Positions 24,637-34,619 of a DNA stretch of 35,310 bases are shown piece by piece. Where the stretch lies: NCBI GenBank assembly GCA_018262815.1, contig JADFDN010000020.1, positions 1 to 35,310 on the forward strand, in the 5' to 3' direction. Under the pieces are notes generated by a model that was not told the DNA's origin, searched no databases, and was given only the letters and a program-made list of their open reading frames with translations. Position numbers and translations under genes: made by a program. Positions within the stretch are counted from its first letter, which is position 1, and every line of letters begins with the position of its first letter. The DNA comes from Thiobacillus sp. GTDB lineage: Bacteria; Pseudomonadota; Gammaproteobacteria; Burkholderiales; Thiobacillaceae.

Positions 24637-25553
24637 GTCAGCCCCATCTTGCGTTTGCGCTCGCCGATATTGAACTGGATCACCTGCCGGCCGTCTGCGC
24701 GCTGCGTCTTGTCGCCCGCCCAGGCGTGACCGTAGATCACTTCGAAGGTGGCCGGCAGGCGCCCTTCGCTCCGGTTCGATTCGTAAGCCTGTTCCAGCCG
24801 CGACCATGCCGATTTGCCGAGCAAGCCGCGCTTGCGCGTCGCCGCCGCATTGTGTGCGCCGATGCCCTTGAGATCGCGCATCAGCGATTTGAGGTCGGAA
24901 TAGGTCAGCGTCAGCATGTCCATTTCCATCACCGGGCTGGCGAAGCCGGCGTGAATCAGCATGTCGCCGATGTCATGCAGGTCGATGAAGCGGTTCACAT
25001 GCGGTGCATCGTCGATGGCCGAAAACGCAGCGCGCAGCTCCTTCAGCGTGTCGGGGCCGAACGTGGCGAACATCAGCAGGCCGCCGGGCGCCAGCACCCG
25101 ATGCACGCCCTTTAGCGTGGCTTCGAGATCGTGCGCCCACTGCAATGCCAGACTGGACCACACCAGGTTCGTGCTGCTGGACGCGAGCGGCAGCCGCTCC
25201 ATGTCGGCGCACATCAAGTGGGTGAGGCGGGAGGCGGGGGGGGCGAAACGCGCGAGCGCGCGCTGCGCCCAGCCCGGCTGCGGCAGGCGCGATCGCGCCG
25301 CCTTGAGCATGGCCGGGGCGATGTCGAGCGCGCACAGTTCGGCTTCCGCATAGCGCGACCGCAGATGCGCCAGCCCGTAGCCGGTTCCGGTGCCGATGTC
25401 GAGCACCCGCGCGGGCTGCAGAGCCATGAAATCGAGCCGCTCGAGCAGGCGGTCGCACACCTCGCGCTGCAGCACCGCGTGCGCGTCGTAGCTGGCGGCG
25501 GCGTGGTCGAAGGCGCGCCGTACTTCGGCGAAATCGAGTTCGGACTCAAGCAT
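24633..25553 (-). CDS. bioC: Malonyl-ACP O-methyltransferase
   Basis: SAM-dependent enzyme that methylates malonyl-ACP so that fatty-acid synthesis can build the pimeloyl chain. The 306-aa protein has motif I VLDIGTGTGYGL near residues 49-60, an acidic motif II CALDIAP, and the BioC-type blocks SSLALQWAHDL and FATFGPDTLKELR. The start at 25553 fits the family N-terminus FAEVRRAFDHAAASYDAHA and overlaps bioH by 8 bp; a longer frame to 25703 is bioH shadow. bioD overlaps its end by 4 bp. Confidence 0.95.
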   Translation of the reverse strand: MLESELDFAEVRRAFDHAAASYDAHAVLQREVCDRLLERLDFMALQPARVLDIGTGTGYGLAHLRSRYAEAELCALDIAPAMLKAARSRLPQPGWAQRALARFAPPASRLTHLMCADMERLPLASSSTNLVWSSLALQWAHDLEATLKGVHRVLAPGGLLMFATFGPDTLKELRAAFSAIDDAPHVNRFIDLHDIGDMLIHAGFASPVMEMDMLTLTYSDLKSLMRDLKGIGAHNAAATRKRGLLGKSAWSRLEQAYESNRSEGRLPATFEVIYGHAWAGDKTQRADGRQVIQFNIGERKRKMGLT

Positions 25554-26292
25554 GGGCAAAGCGTCCGATGGCGGCGGCCACGTCTTCGGCGTGCGACAGA
25601 TGCGGCGCGTGAGCAGCGCGGGCAAACTCGATGTGCCGAACATTCGGCAAAGTCTCGGCGAGCCAGGCGCCGGCCGCCGGCAGCGTGAGCGTATCGAGCG
25701 CACCGTGCAGCACCAGGGTCGGCTGCGTCAGCCGCGGCAGTTTATCGCGCAGGTCGGTGTCGCGCAGGATTGCCAGGCCACCCGACAAGGCTTCGCTGCG
25801 CGCCACCGGGGCGGCCAGCAGCGACAGCCGCAAATCCTGCAGCAGGCTTTTCTGCCCGGCCATGCCGCGCGTCTGCAGGCTCAGAAAACGCAGCAGCGTG
25901 GCCTGCGGATCGGCCAGCAGCGCTTCGCCGAACTCTGCCAGATCGGCAGCCGCCATACCGTGTGTCCAGTCTTCCGCTGCAACGAATTTCGGCGTCGACG
26001 CCAGCAGCACCAGGCGCGCGACCTTGTGCGGGTGGTCGAGCGCCGCGCGCATCGCCACCTGGCCGCCGAGCGACCAGCCGAGCAACGTGGTCTTGTCCGG
26101 CAGTTGCTGCGCGAGATCGTCGGCCCAGCCCTGCAGGGTGTTGTCGGCCGCGTTCTCGCGTCCGCCATGGCCTGGCAGGTCGAGTGCGCGCACCTCGAAA
26201 TCGCTCGCCAGCAAACCCACCAGGACATCGAACACGCGGGCGTTCATGCCCCAGCCATGCACCAGCGCAAGAACGGGCCTAGGCGACGGCAT
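25546..26292 (-). CDS. bioH: Pimeloyl-ACP methyl ester carboxylesterase
   Basis: An alpha/beta hydrolase that removes the methyl ester from pimeloyl-ACP, ending chain building started by BioC. The 248-aa protein has the oxyanion block VHGWGMN (11-17), nucleophile S74 in GWSLGG, D200 in HGALD and H228 in RAAHAPH, equivalent in spacing to the E. coli BioH triad. The start at 26292 ([15 protein letters not shown]) overlaps the end of bioF by 14 bp; extension to 26451 is shadow sequence. Having bioH inside the operon, next to bioC, supports the assignment. Confidence 0.93.
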   Translation of the reverse strand: MPSPRPVLALVHGWGMNARVFDVLVGLLASDFEVRALDLPGHGGRENAADNTLQGWADDLAQQLPDKTTLLGWSLGGQVAMRAALDHPHKVARLVLLASTPKFVAAEDWTHGMAAADLAEFGEALLADPQATLLRFLSLQTRGMAGQKSLLQDLRLSLLAAPVARSEALSGGLAILRDTDLRDKLPRLTQPTLVLHGALDTLTLPAAGAWLAETLPNVRHIEFARAAHAPHLSHAEDVAAAIGRFAHA

Positions 26293-27439
26293 GCAGCGCC
26301 TCGACCAGTTGCGAAACATCGTCAGTGCTGTGCGCGGCCGACAGGGTGATGCGCAGCCGAGCCGTGTTGGCGGGCACCGTCGGCGTGCGGATCGCGGGCA
26401 CCAGCAGGCCGCGCTCGAGCAAGGCCTGCGACAGCCGCATCGCTTCGGCATTGGCGCCGATCACGAGCGGCTGGATCGGCGTATCGGACGGCATCAGCGC
26501 GCCCAGCCTCAGGTCGGCCAGGCCCTCGTGCAGCTGCGCGATGTGGGTGGAGAGCCGCGCGCGCCGGGCTTCGCCCGCCTCGATCTGGCGCAGACTTTCC
26601 AGCAGGCACGCGGCCAGCAGCGGCGGCGAGGCGGTGGTGTAGATGTAGGGGCGCGCCTTCTGGATCAGCCAGTCGATCACGCCGGCATGCGCCGCCACCC
26701 CCGCACCCGCCACGCCGGCCGCCTTGCCGAGGGTGGCGAGATAGATCACGCGGTCGCTCGCGCGGGCGCGTTCGGTCAACCCGCCGCGGCCGTCGTTCAG
26801 CACGCCGAAGCCGTGCGCGTCGTCGAGGTAGAGCCAGGCGTCGTAGCGCTCGGCCAGGTCGAGCAGCGCGTCGACCGGCGCAACGTCGCCGTCCATGCTG
26901 AACACCAGGTCCGAAGCAATGACCTTGTCCTGCGCCGTGCTGGCCGCCAGCTGGCCTTCGAGCTGCGCCAGGTCGTTGTGGCGATAGCGGGTGAAGCTAG
27001 CGCCCGACAGCTGCGCGGCGTCGACCAGCGAAGCGTGGTTGAGCTTGTCGGCGAAGACTTCGCCCTTCCTGGCGACAAGTGCGGTCAGCACGCCGAGATT
27101 CGCCAGATAGCCGGTGGAAAACAGCAGCGCCGCCGGCTTGCCGACGAAGCGCGCGAAGGCGGCTTCGAAGTCGTCGTGGAAACGATGATGGCCGGTGATC
27201 AGATGCGCCGCGCCGGCGCCGATGCCGCATAGGTCGACGGCCGCGTGCACGGCGGCCACCAGCGCCGGATCGGCGGCCAGCCCAAGGTAGTCGTTGCTGC
27301 AGAAGGAGACGACGCGGCGGCCGTCTATCGTCACGTGCGCGCCCTGCGCGCTGTCGAGCAGGCGGCGCCGGCGATCGAGATGCTCGGCTTTCAGCGCCGC
27401 CAGCCCGTCCTGCAGGCGGGTCAGCGCGGCGTGCGTCAC
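26279..27439 (-). CDS. bioF: 8-amino-7-oxononanoate synthase
   Basis: PLP enzyme condensing pimeloyl-ACP (or -CoA) with L-alanine. The 386-aa protein has the glycine-rich region [14 protein letters not shown] (72-85), the cofactor aspartate in [10 protein letters not shown] (204-212) and the Schiff-base lysine K239 in LATLGKAAG. The length is typical for BioF. It overlaps bioB by 4 bp (ATGA, 27436-27439) and bioH by 14 bp. bioA, which uses its product, is not in the window. Confidence 0.96.
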   Translation of the reverse strand: MTHAALTRLQDGLAALKAEHLDRRRRLLDSAQGAHVTIDGRRVVSFCSNDYLGLAADPALVAAVHAAVDLCGIGAGAAHLITGHHRFHDDFEAAFARFVGKPAALLFSTGYLANLGVLTALVARKGEVFADKLNHASLVDAAQLSGASFTRYRHNDLAQLEGQLAASTAQDKVIASDLVFSMDGDVAPVDALLDLAERYDAWLYLDDAHGFGVLNDGRGGLTERARASDRVIYLATLGKAAGVAGAGVAAHAGVIDWLIQKARPYIYTTASPPLLAACLLESLRQIEAGEARRARLSTHIAQLHEGLADLRLGALMPSDTPIQPLVIGANAEAMRLSQALLERGLLVPAIRTPTVPANTARLRITLSAAHSTDDVSQLVEALHAVA

Positions 27440-28389
27440 AACGCGGTCAGGCCCAGGCTATCGAACAGGTGCTGGTCGCGCTCCCACTCCGGGTTGCCGG
27501 TGGTGAGCAGCTTTTCGCCGTAGAAAATCGAATTGGCGCCGGCGAGGAAACACAAGGCCTGCACCGCGTCGCTCATCTGCTGGCGTCCGGCCGACAGGCG
27601 CACGAAGCTCTGCGGCATGCAGATGCGCGCGACGGCGATGGTGCGCACGAACTCCAGCGGTTCGAGCGCCTCGGTGCCGGCGAGCGGCGTGCCTTCGACC
27701 TGCACCAGCAGGTTGATCGGCACCGATTCCGGCTGCGGATCGAGGCTCGCCAGCTGCGCGATCAGGCCCGCGCGCTGGGTACGCGACTCGCCCATGCCGA
27801 CGATGCCGCCGCAGCACACATGCAGGTCGGCGTGACGGACTCTTTCAAGCGTATCGAGACGGTCCTGGTATTCGCGGGTGGTGATGATGTCGCCGTAGAA
27901 CTCGGGCGCGGTGTCGAGGTTGTGGTTGTAGTAGTCGAGCCCGGCCTCCTTCAGCTGCTCGGCCTGGCCGTCCTTCAGCATGCCCAGCGTCGCGCAGGTC
28001 TCCAGCCCGAGTGCCTTGACCTCGCGCACCATGTCGAGCACCGGCTCGAGGTCGCGCTGCTTCGGTCCCCGCCATGCCGCGCCCATGCAGAAGCGCGAGG
28101 CGCCGGCGGCCTTGGCGGCCTTGGCGGCTTTCAGCACGTCGTCCAGATCAAGCAACCCCTGATTCTCGACGCCGGCGTCGTAGCGCGCCGACTGCGGGCA
28201 GTAGCCGCAGTCTTCCGAACAGCCGCCGGTCTTGATCGACAGCAGGGTCGAGAGCTGCACCTTGTTGGGGTCGAAATGCGCACGGTGCACGCTCTGCGCC
28301 TGGAACATCAGGTCGGCAAACGGCAGCCCAAACAGCGCATCGATCTCGGCCACCGAGCGGCGCACCACGGGTTGAGTCATGTCATTCAT
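27436..28389 (-). CDS. bioB: Biotin synthase
   Basis: Radical SAM enzyme inserting sulfur into dethiobiotin. The 317-aa protein has the radical-SAM cluster cysteines C57, C61 and C64 (CX3CX2C) in [18 protein letters not shown]. Additional conserved cysteines of the auxiliary [2Fe-2S] cluster occur in [17 protein letters not shown] and [18 protein letters not shown] lies seven bases before the ATG at 28389. The start overlaps the end of the upstream membrane-protein gene by 8 bp, linking that unknown gene to the operon. Confidence 0.97.
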   Translation of the reverse strand: MNDMTQPVVRRSVAEIDALFGLPFADLMFQAQSVHRAHFDPNKVQLSTLLSIKTGGCSEDCGYCPQSARYDAGVENQGLLDLDDVLKAAKAAKAAGASRFCMGAAWRGPKQRDLEPVLDMVREVKALGLETCATLGMLKDGQAEQLKEAGLDYYNHNLDTAPEFYGDIITTREYQDRLDTLERVRHADLHVCCGGIVGMGESRTQRAGLIAQLASLDPQPESVPINLLVQVEGTPLAGTEALEPLEFVRTIAVARICMPQSFVRLSAGRQQMSDAVQALCFLAGANSIFYGEKLLTTGNPEWERDQHLFDSLGLTAL

Positions 28390-28840
28390 GTATTGCCACC
28401 TCGATCGTCATGTCCTGCCACGGCTCGCGCGCGGCCCTGTAAATATCAAACAGCGCCCACGGCACGATGATCAACACCGCCAGCCCCAGCACCAGCATCA
28501 GGCCCTGCCAGCCGCCGAGCAGGCCATAGATGGCCGGGCCGATCACCATCAGACTGCCCATCACGCCGTAAAAGCGGTAGCCTGCCCACTTGTTGTAATG
28601 CGCGGCGCGCGCATTGGGATGGTGGGCGATGCTGGCATAGACGAAAATCGAGGCACCCAGCCAGATCATCACCGGCGGCAAGGACAGGACGAAGGGCAGA
28701 AACCCGATCTTGTGGCTGGCCAGCAGCTTGCCCAGCAACAGGGCGGTCAGCGAAAGCAGCAAGGCCACAACAGTCAGAATATTGAACAGCTGGGCGGCAA
28801 AGCGGGAGGATGAGGCGGAAATGACGCGTTTGGCTTTCAT
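28382..28840 (-). CDS. Unidentified four-helix membrane protein at the head of the biotin operon
   Basis: A 152-aa protein with a basic N-terminus (MKAKR) and about four hydrophobic segments (residues ~16-36, 44-65, 88-106, 110-130), connected by [17 protein letters not shown] and ending in [16 protein letters not shown] do not recognise the family. The ATG at 28840 has no strong ribosome site; a non-ATG start at 28888 would add 16 residues and overlap the divergent comF start region. The stop overlaps bioB by 8 bp, so it is probably co-transcribed and translationally coupled. A transport or membrane role connected to biotin is possible but not shown by the sequence. Confidence 0.72.
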   Translation of the reverse strand: MKAKRVISASSSRFAAQLFNILTVVALLLSLTALLLGKLLASHKIGFLPFVLSLPPVMIWLGASIFVYASIAHHPNARAAHYNKWAGYRFYGVMGSLMVIGPAIYGLLGGWQGLMLVLGLAVLIIVPWALFDIYRAAREPWQDMTIEVAIHE

Positions 28841-28855
28841 GCCCGGGATTTTCGG

Positions 28856-29584
28856 TTGCAGCAGCCTTGCTGTCAAATTCCATCCCAACCAAAATTGAAC
28901 ATCCGATTATTTTTTAATCGTTTTTTCCCGCCCGCCTGCCTGCTGTGCAGCGGCCGTTCGACGCGCGCGCTGTGCGCCGGGTGCCACGCCGACCTGCCCT
29001 GGCACCGCCAGCCGCACTGTCCCCAGTGCGCCACGCCCACCCCCGATGGCCAGCGGTGCGGCGACTGCCTGAAACACCCGCCTGCGTTCGACCGCACCCA
29101 TGCCGCGCTGGCCTACGCGTTTCCGCTCGACCGGATGATCCCGCGCCTGAAATACCACAGCCAGCTCGCCATCGCCCCGGCGCTGGGTGCGTGCCTGGCC
29201 GAGTCCGTGACGGCGGCCCCGCGGCCCGACCGCCTGATCGCCATGCCGCTGCATGCGGCCCGCATCCGTGAACGCGGCTTCAACCATGCCAGCGAAATCG
29301 CGCGGACAGTAGGCAAACAGCTCGGCTTGCCGCTCGATCTCGAAAGCTGCCGACGCACCCGCGACACCCCGCCGCAAATGGGGCTGAAGCACGACGCACG
29401 GCGCCGCAATGTGCGCGGCGCATTCGATTGCTCCGGCGACGTCCGGGGGTTGCGCATCGCGCTCGTCGACGACGTGATGACGACCGGCACCAGCCTCGAC
29501 GAACTGGCCTTGACGCTGAAGCGGGCCGGCGCAAGCGAGGTGAGCTGCTGGGTGGTGGCGCGCACGCTGCCGCCGGCCGGATGA
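28856..29584 (+). CDS. comF: ComF family phosphoribosyltransferase-like protein
   Basis: Cytoplasmic ComF protein related to the competence factor ComFC. An N-terminal zinc ribbon has four CX2C pairs (C28/31, C40/43, C55/58, C68/71), followed by a phosphoribosyltransferase fold with the PRPP loop LVDDVMTTGTS and the upstream block RERGFNHASEIAR. The frame has no ATG near its 5' end: candidate starts are TTG at 28856 or TTG at 28895, the latter giving MNIRLFFNRFFPPACLLC, closer to family N-termini. Its start region is divergent from, and within about 50 bp of, the membrane-protein gene. It ends one base before the convergent CopD-like gene. Confidence 0.88.
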   Translation: MQQPCCQIPSQPKLNIRLFFNRFFPPACLLCSGRSTRALCAGCHADLPWHRQPHCPQCATPTPDGQRCGDCLKHPPAFDRTHAALAYAFPLDRMIPRLKYHSQLAIAPALGACLAESVTAAPRPDRLIAMPLHAARIRERGFNHASEIARTVGKQLGLPLDLESCRRTRDTPPQMGLKHDARRRNVRGAFDCSGDVRGLRIALVDDVMTTGTSLDELALTLKRAGASEVSCWVVARTLPPAG

Positions 29585-29585
29585 A

Positions 29586-30034
29586 TCAGCCCATGATCGG
29601 ATGCAGTGCGCCGAGCGCCGACGCCGCCAGGCCGAGTGCGAGATTGGTCACCATGACCGGGCGGATGCGCGTCATCGCCTGCGCCGCGGCATGCGTGTCG
29701 GATCCCGCCACCGCACGTTTGAGCGATGCGAACGGAACAAAGTACAGATAGGCGAACAACAGGCTCATCGTCCAGCCGATCGCGGCCATGGCCAGCAGAC
29801 TGCCGCGCGGCGACGCCAGTCCGATCAGCACATGTCCACTGACGAGCAGCACGGCGATGAAGCCCCATACCCAGGGAAAGAAGCGGCCAAACGCCGCCGC
29901 CCACAGACTCAGGCGCAGCGGCGCGTCGAGCAGCATGCTCGCCGGCCGCAGCGCGATGGTGGCGAAGAAAATGCCGCCCAGGCCACCGCGGCAAGCAGAT
30001 GCAGGGCAAGCAGGCCGGCCGTGAACAGTCCCAT
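29586..30034 (-). pseudogene. CopD-like membrane protein gene interrupted by a frameshift
   Basis: The ATG at 30034 (sharing its A with the sulfurtransferase stop, TGATG) opens MGLFTAGLLALHLLAAVAW and then runs into out-of-frame sequence from about 29977. The next frame carries GGIFFATIALRPASMLLDAP and continues as a normal four-helix membrane protein to the stop at 29586. Joined, the two parts give about 150 aa resembling CopD/DUF-type membrane proteins, in which AVxWVGGxFF is usual. The junction reads CCTGGGCGGC; loss of one copy of a TGGG tandem would explain a missing valine and the shift. It could be a true pseudogene, a phase-variable slip or a sequencing error. The tail alone, from 29936, could still be made (116 aa). 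Confidence 0.66.
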
Positions 30035-30909
30035 CAGGCTGCCTCGGCGTACTCCGCCCCGGCCATCCGCGGGAAGCCTTCCTCGATCGGCAGCGACGGA
30101 TCGCGCGACCACTCGTTCCACGAGCCGAAGTAGATCTTCACGTTCTTGATGCCGGCTTCCTTGAGGACGAGGAAGGTATTGGAGGCCCGCGCGCCCTTGA
30201 AGCAGTAGACGATGACCGGGGTGTCCGGCGCGATGCCTGCTGTCAGGCACTCGGCCAGCACCTCGGGGCCGGACTTGAACACCGGCCCATCGGCGCCCGG
30301 CTTCATCAGACGGTACCACTCGATCCAGCGCGCGCTGGGAATGCGCCCCTTGCGCGGGCAGAAATCGGGGCCATAGGGCGAAGAACTCACGCCGATCCAT
30401 TCGTCGACGTCGCGCACATCGAGCAGCGTCGCGCTGCCGGACTTCACCGCTGCGAGCATCGCGTCCTTGTCCACCATCACGTCGGCCGCGGTATGCGTCG
30501 GGAAAGTCGCCGGCGCCGGCGTCACCGCCTCGGTGCTGGTCGGCAGGCCTGCCGCCAGCCAGGCCTGATAACCGCCGTGCAGCACCTTGATCTTCGAGTA
30601 GCCGAGATAACTGAGTATGAAATAGCCACGGCACGACTGGCCGAAACCGGTATTCATGGCATCCTCGTACAGCACGGCGGTTTCCTTGCCCGACAGCCCG
30701 GCTGCGCCGAAGGCCTCGGCGAACTTTTCTCTCAAAACCTCCAGCCCGTCCGGATCGGAGGTCGCGAGGTAGGTGAAGATCTCGCGCAGATTCACCGCGC
30801 CGGGCAGGTGTCCCTTGGCGTACACGCCCGGGTCGCGGGTATCGATCACGACCATGGGCTCGCTTGCCATCGCGGCTTGAAGGTCGGCGGGTGCTATCAG
30901 TACGCTCAT
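30034..30909 (-). CDS. Two-domain rhodanese-type sulfurtransferase (SseA-like)
   Basis: A 291-aa protein with tandem rhodanese domains. The catalytic loop of domain 2 is CFKGAR (C236-R241) in VIVYCFKGARASNT; domain 1 has no cysteine at the equivalent place (YEDAMNTGFGQ), as is normal for thiosulfate or mercaptopyruvate sulfurtransferases. Domain starts are VVIDTRDPGVYAKGHLPGA (20-38) and LLDVRDVDEWIG. No signal peptide is seen, so it is probably cytoplasmic. AGGAG lies six bases before the ATG at 30909. The loop CFKGAR is closer to thiosulfate-type (CRKGVT/CxxGxR) than mercaptopyruvate-type CGSGVT, but the donor is uncertain. The 183 bp upstream, to dgt, contain no gene I can support. Confidence 0.9.
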   Translation of the reverse strand: MSVLIAPADLQAAMASEPMVVIDTRDPGVYAKGHLPGAVNLREIFTYLATSDPDGLEVLREKFAEAFGAAGLSGKETAVLYEDAMNTGFGQSCRGYFILSYLGYSKIKVLHGGYQAWLAAGLPTSTEAVTPAPATFPTHTAADVMVDKDAMLAAVKSGSATLLDVRDVDEWIGVSSSPYGPDFCPRKGRIPSARWIEWYRLMKPGADGPVFKSGPEVLAECLTAGIAPDTPVIVYCFKGARASNTFLVLKEAGIKNVKIYFGSWNEWSRDPSLPIEEGFPRMAGAEYAEAA

Positions 30910-31092
30910 CTCGTTCTCCTGGGTTGGAATGCAGATGAGCGTGCTTTTGCAGCAAGCGTGCCAGCGATCGAAAACGCCCAAGCACAAGGCCTGGCGGGGA
31001 GGCGTCGATTCGACTCCATTGCGGCTGCAACGGATCGTCCACAAAATGCTTACACAATGTAGTGCCGCGACCCGGGCCCGACGGACGATGCC

Positions 31093-32223
<1,131 letters not shown>

Positions 32224-32233
32224 CGATAATTCC

Positions 32234-33313
32234 TCAGTGTGGCGCGGTCAGCACGCCGGTCAGCACATCGGCCGGCACGTCGCCGGTGATCACCGCCTCG
32301 CCCAGCTTTTTCAGCAGCACGAAGCGCATTTTTCCGCCCTCGACCTTCTTGTCGTGGCCCATGTATTCGAGATACGTGTCGACGCCCAGGTCGGGCGCCA
32401 CGTCCGGCAGCCCGGCAGCCCGGATCAGCGCGCGGGTACGCGCCACGTCCGCTTCGGAAATCCAGCCCATGCGCTGCGAGGTCTGCGCCGCCATCACCAT
32501 GCCCGCCGCCACCGCCTCGCCGTGCAGCCAGGTGCCGTAGCCCATGCCGGTCTCGATCGCATGACCGAAGGTATGGCCGAGGTTGAGGATGGCGCGGATG
32601 CCGCCCTCGCGCTCGTCCTGCCCCACCACCTGCGCCTTGATTTCGCACGAGCGGTAGATCGCATGGGTGATCGCCGACGGGTCGAGCGCGCGCAGCGCGT
32701 CCATGTTGGCCTCCAGCCAGGCGAGGAAACCGGCGTCCCAGATCAGGCCGTACTTGATCACCTCGGCCAGCCCCGCCGACAGCTCCCGCGCCGGCAGCGT
32801 CTTCAGCGTGTCGGTGTCGGCCAGCACCAGCCTCGGCTGATAGAACGCGCCGATCATGTTCTTGCCGAGCGGATGGTTGATCCCGGTTTTGCCGCCCACC
32901 GAGGAATCGACCTGAGACAGCAGCGTGGTGGGGATCTGGATGAAAGGCATGCCGCGCTGGTAGCACGCCGCCGCGAAGCCGGTCATGTCGCCGATCACGC
33001 CGCCGCCCAGCGCGATCAGCGTGGTCTTGCGTTCGGCGCGGTCGGTCAGCAGCGCGTCGAAAATCAGGTTCAGCGTTTCCCAGGTCTTGTAGGCCTCGCC
33101 GTCCGGCAGCACCACCTGCGCCACCGTCACCCCGGCCCCTTCCAGCGTCGCCGTCAACTGCGCCAGATAGAGCGGCGCCACCGTGGTGTTGGTCACCACC
33201 ATCACGCGTTCCTGCGCCAGATGCGGCACGATCAATCCGGCCTGGCCCACCAGGCCGGCGCCGATGTGGATGGGGTAGGAACGGTCGCCGAGGTCGACTG
33301 TGAGGGTTTGCAT
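32234..33313 (-). CDS. aroB: 3-dehydroquinate synthase
   Basis: Second enzyme of the shikimate pathway, converting DAHP to 3-dehydroquinate with NAD and a divalent metal. The 359-aa protein has the NAD-binding blocks [12 protein letters not shown] and [13 protein letters not shown], the metal region KYGLIWD / [12 protein letters not shown] and [10 protein letters not shown] at the end. The start at 33313 ([15 protein letters not shown]) matches family N-termini; the frame to 33478 runs into the divergent glycosyltransferase. aroK, the usual upstream partner, is not present here; a divergent gene lies there instead. Confidence 0.96.
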   Translation of the reverse strand: MQTLTVDLGDRSYPIHIGAGLVGQAGLIVPHLAQERVMVVTNTTVAPLYLAQLTATLEGAGVTVAQVVLPDGEAYKTWETLNLIFDALLTDRAERKTTLIALGGGVIGDMTGFAAACYQRGMPFIQIPTTLLSQVDSSVGGKTGINHPLGKNMIGAFYQPRLVLADTDTLKTLPARELSAGLAEVIKYGLIWDAGFLAWLEANMDALRALDPSAITHAIYRSCEIKAQVVGQDEREGGIRAILNLGHTFGHAIETGMGYGTWLHGEAVAAGMVMAAQTSQRMGWISEADVARTRALIRAAGLPDVAPDLGVDTYLEYMGHDKKVEGGKMRFVLLKKLGEAVITGDVPADVLTGVLTAPH

Positions 33314-33405
33314 GGAGCGATCAGTGAATTGAAGGGCGATCCTGATTGTAACCAAAGCCGGCCGGCCCGCGGGCGGCCTCCCTCGCCGGGTGGCGGCGAA
33401 CGCAC

Positions 33406-33434
33406 TTTGCATGCCGGCCCGCTCCACCCATAAT
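33406..33434 (+). promoter_or_regulatory. Possible promoter of the GT2 gene giving a leaderless transcript
   Basis: TTGCAT (33407-33412), 16-bp spacer, CATAAT (33429-33434). The expected transcription start, seven bases after the -10, is the A of the ATG at 33441, and there is no ribosome-binding sequence before that ATG. Hexamer matches are moderate, so this is a suggestion only. Confidence 0.3.
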
Positions 33435-33440
33435 CCGTCC

Positions 33441-34409
33441 ATGGACCACTTCGACCCTGCACTGATTTCCGTCGTCATGCCCTGCCATAACGCCGCGCCC
33501 TATCTGGAGGAGGCGGTCGCGAGCGTGCTGGGACAAAGCTACCCGCACGTGGAACTCATCGCGGTGGACGACGGCTCGACCGATGGTTCGACCGACATCC
33601 TGCAAAGACTGGCCGCCGCCCATCCCGAGCGCATCACCCTCATCTACCAGAACCGCAGCGGCCCCTTCGCCGCGCGCAACCAGGCGCTCGCCCACGCCAA
33701 CGGCAACTACATCGCCTTCCTCGACGCCGACGACACCTGGCACTCCGACGCCCTGCGACTGATGCACGCCGCGCTTGAATCCGTTCCTGCCGACGTCGCC
33801 TATTGCGGCTGGCAGGACATTGGCATCGCCGCGACCGACCCGGCTCCGAAAATTCCGCCGCCACTCGATGCTCGACAAGCGGCCGTCCATTTTCTGGAAC
33901 ACGGCGTCTGGCCGATCAACAGCATTCTGGTTCGCCGCCATCTCATCGACGAGCTGCGCGGTTTCTCCGAACGCGCGCCGACCGCGATGGACGACGACCT
34001 GTGGCTGCGGATGCTGGCACGCCAACCCCACCTCGTACGCGTTCCCGACGTACTGGCCTACCGCCGCCTATATCCGCGCGGGGATTCGCGCATTCCGCAG
34101 TGGCAGCAGGTGTTCGATGCCGTCGCCGTGCGCCGCGACTTTGCCCGTCATCACCCCGAGCGTGTCGCACACCTTCCCCCCATCCGTCTCAACGCCCTGC
34201 TCTACGATCCCCTGCTGCGGGAAGCCTATCGCTGTCACTGGCGCAACGATACCGAATCCGCCCGCCGTCTGTTCCGCCGAGCCTTCCGCAAAGCTAACTG
34301 GCGGGCCGGCGACCTCAAGCATCTTGTTGCCAGCCTGTTGCCCGCCCCGCTCTACCGCAGCCTGGTCGATTTCGTCACGCGACGGCGTAGCGCGCCGCTT
34401 GTGAGATGA
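33441..34409 (+). CDS. Family 2 glycosyltransferase
   Basis: A 322-aa GT-A fold glycosyltransferase. The N-terminal nucleotide-sugar site reads [19 protein letters not shown] and [15 protein letters not shown], and the metal-binding DxD motif lies in [11 protein letters not shown] (about residues 90-100). The acceptor-side motif [12 protein letters not shown] follows, where GT2 enzymes carry an ED-type catalytic residue. No membrane helix is evident, so it likely acts at the inner cytoplasmic face on a lipopolysaccharide or other surface glycan; donor and acceptor cannot be read from sequence. The start at 33441 is the first ATG matching the family; upstream sequence lacks a ribosome site. 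Confidence 0.88.
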   Translation: MDHFDPALISVVMPCHNAAPYLEEAVASVLGQSYPHVELIAVDDGSTDGSTDILQRLAAAHPERITLIYQNRSGPFAARNQALAHANGNYIAFLDADDTWHSDALRLMHAALESVPADVAYCGWQDIGIAATDPAPKIPPPLDARQAAVHFLEHGVWPINSILVRRHLIDELRGFSERAPTAMDDDLWLRMLARQPHLVRVPDVLAYRRLYPRGDSRIPQWQQVFDAVAVRRDFARHHPERVAHLPPIRLNALLYDPLLREAYRCHWRNDTESARRLFRRAFRKANWRAGDLKHLVASLLPAPLYRSLVDFVTRRRSAPLVR

Positions 34410-34619
34410 GCGCGGCCACTTTGAAGAAGAATTGTTTGGCCATTGACCAGACCGGACGGACGCAGGCGCTCCGAGGCATACAACATTCCCTCCTGATCAG
34501 CGGCAGTCCGCCCCCCGAAATCCCAAGTATTTTTCGCAATCCACAACCGCCCTTAAGTTAGTATTCCTTGCAGACATTGCGAAGCAAGTCCCCCTATTCT
34601 CCTGAATTTCAAGCACGTG
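34410..34619. other. Intergenic region with no supported gene
   Basis: 210 bp between the GT2 gene and the DUF707-like gene. Its second half is AT-richer than the rest of the window. No convincing terminator, promoter pair or small gene was found; the 64-codon leftward frame here has no ribosome site or family features. Confidence 0.5.

Noticed and set aside
25631-27232. 533-codon rightward frame opposite bioH and bioF
   Set aside because: Antisense to motif-supported biotin genes; no coherent domain.
29909-31057. 382-codon leftward frame through the sulfurtransferase gene
   Set aside because: Mostly shadow of the sulfurtransferase; only its last part coincides with the true N-terminus of the CopD-like gene.
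31054-31085. GC-rich palindrome (CGGGCCCG) after dgt as a terminator
   Set aside because: Short stem, no following T-run on the leftward strand.
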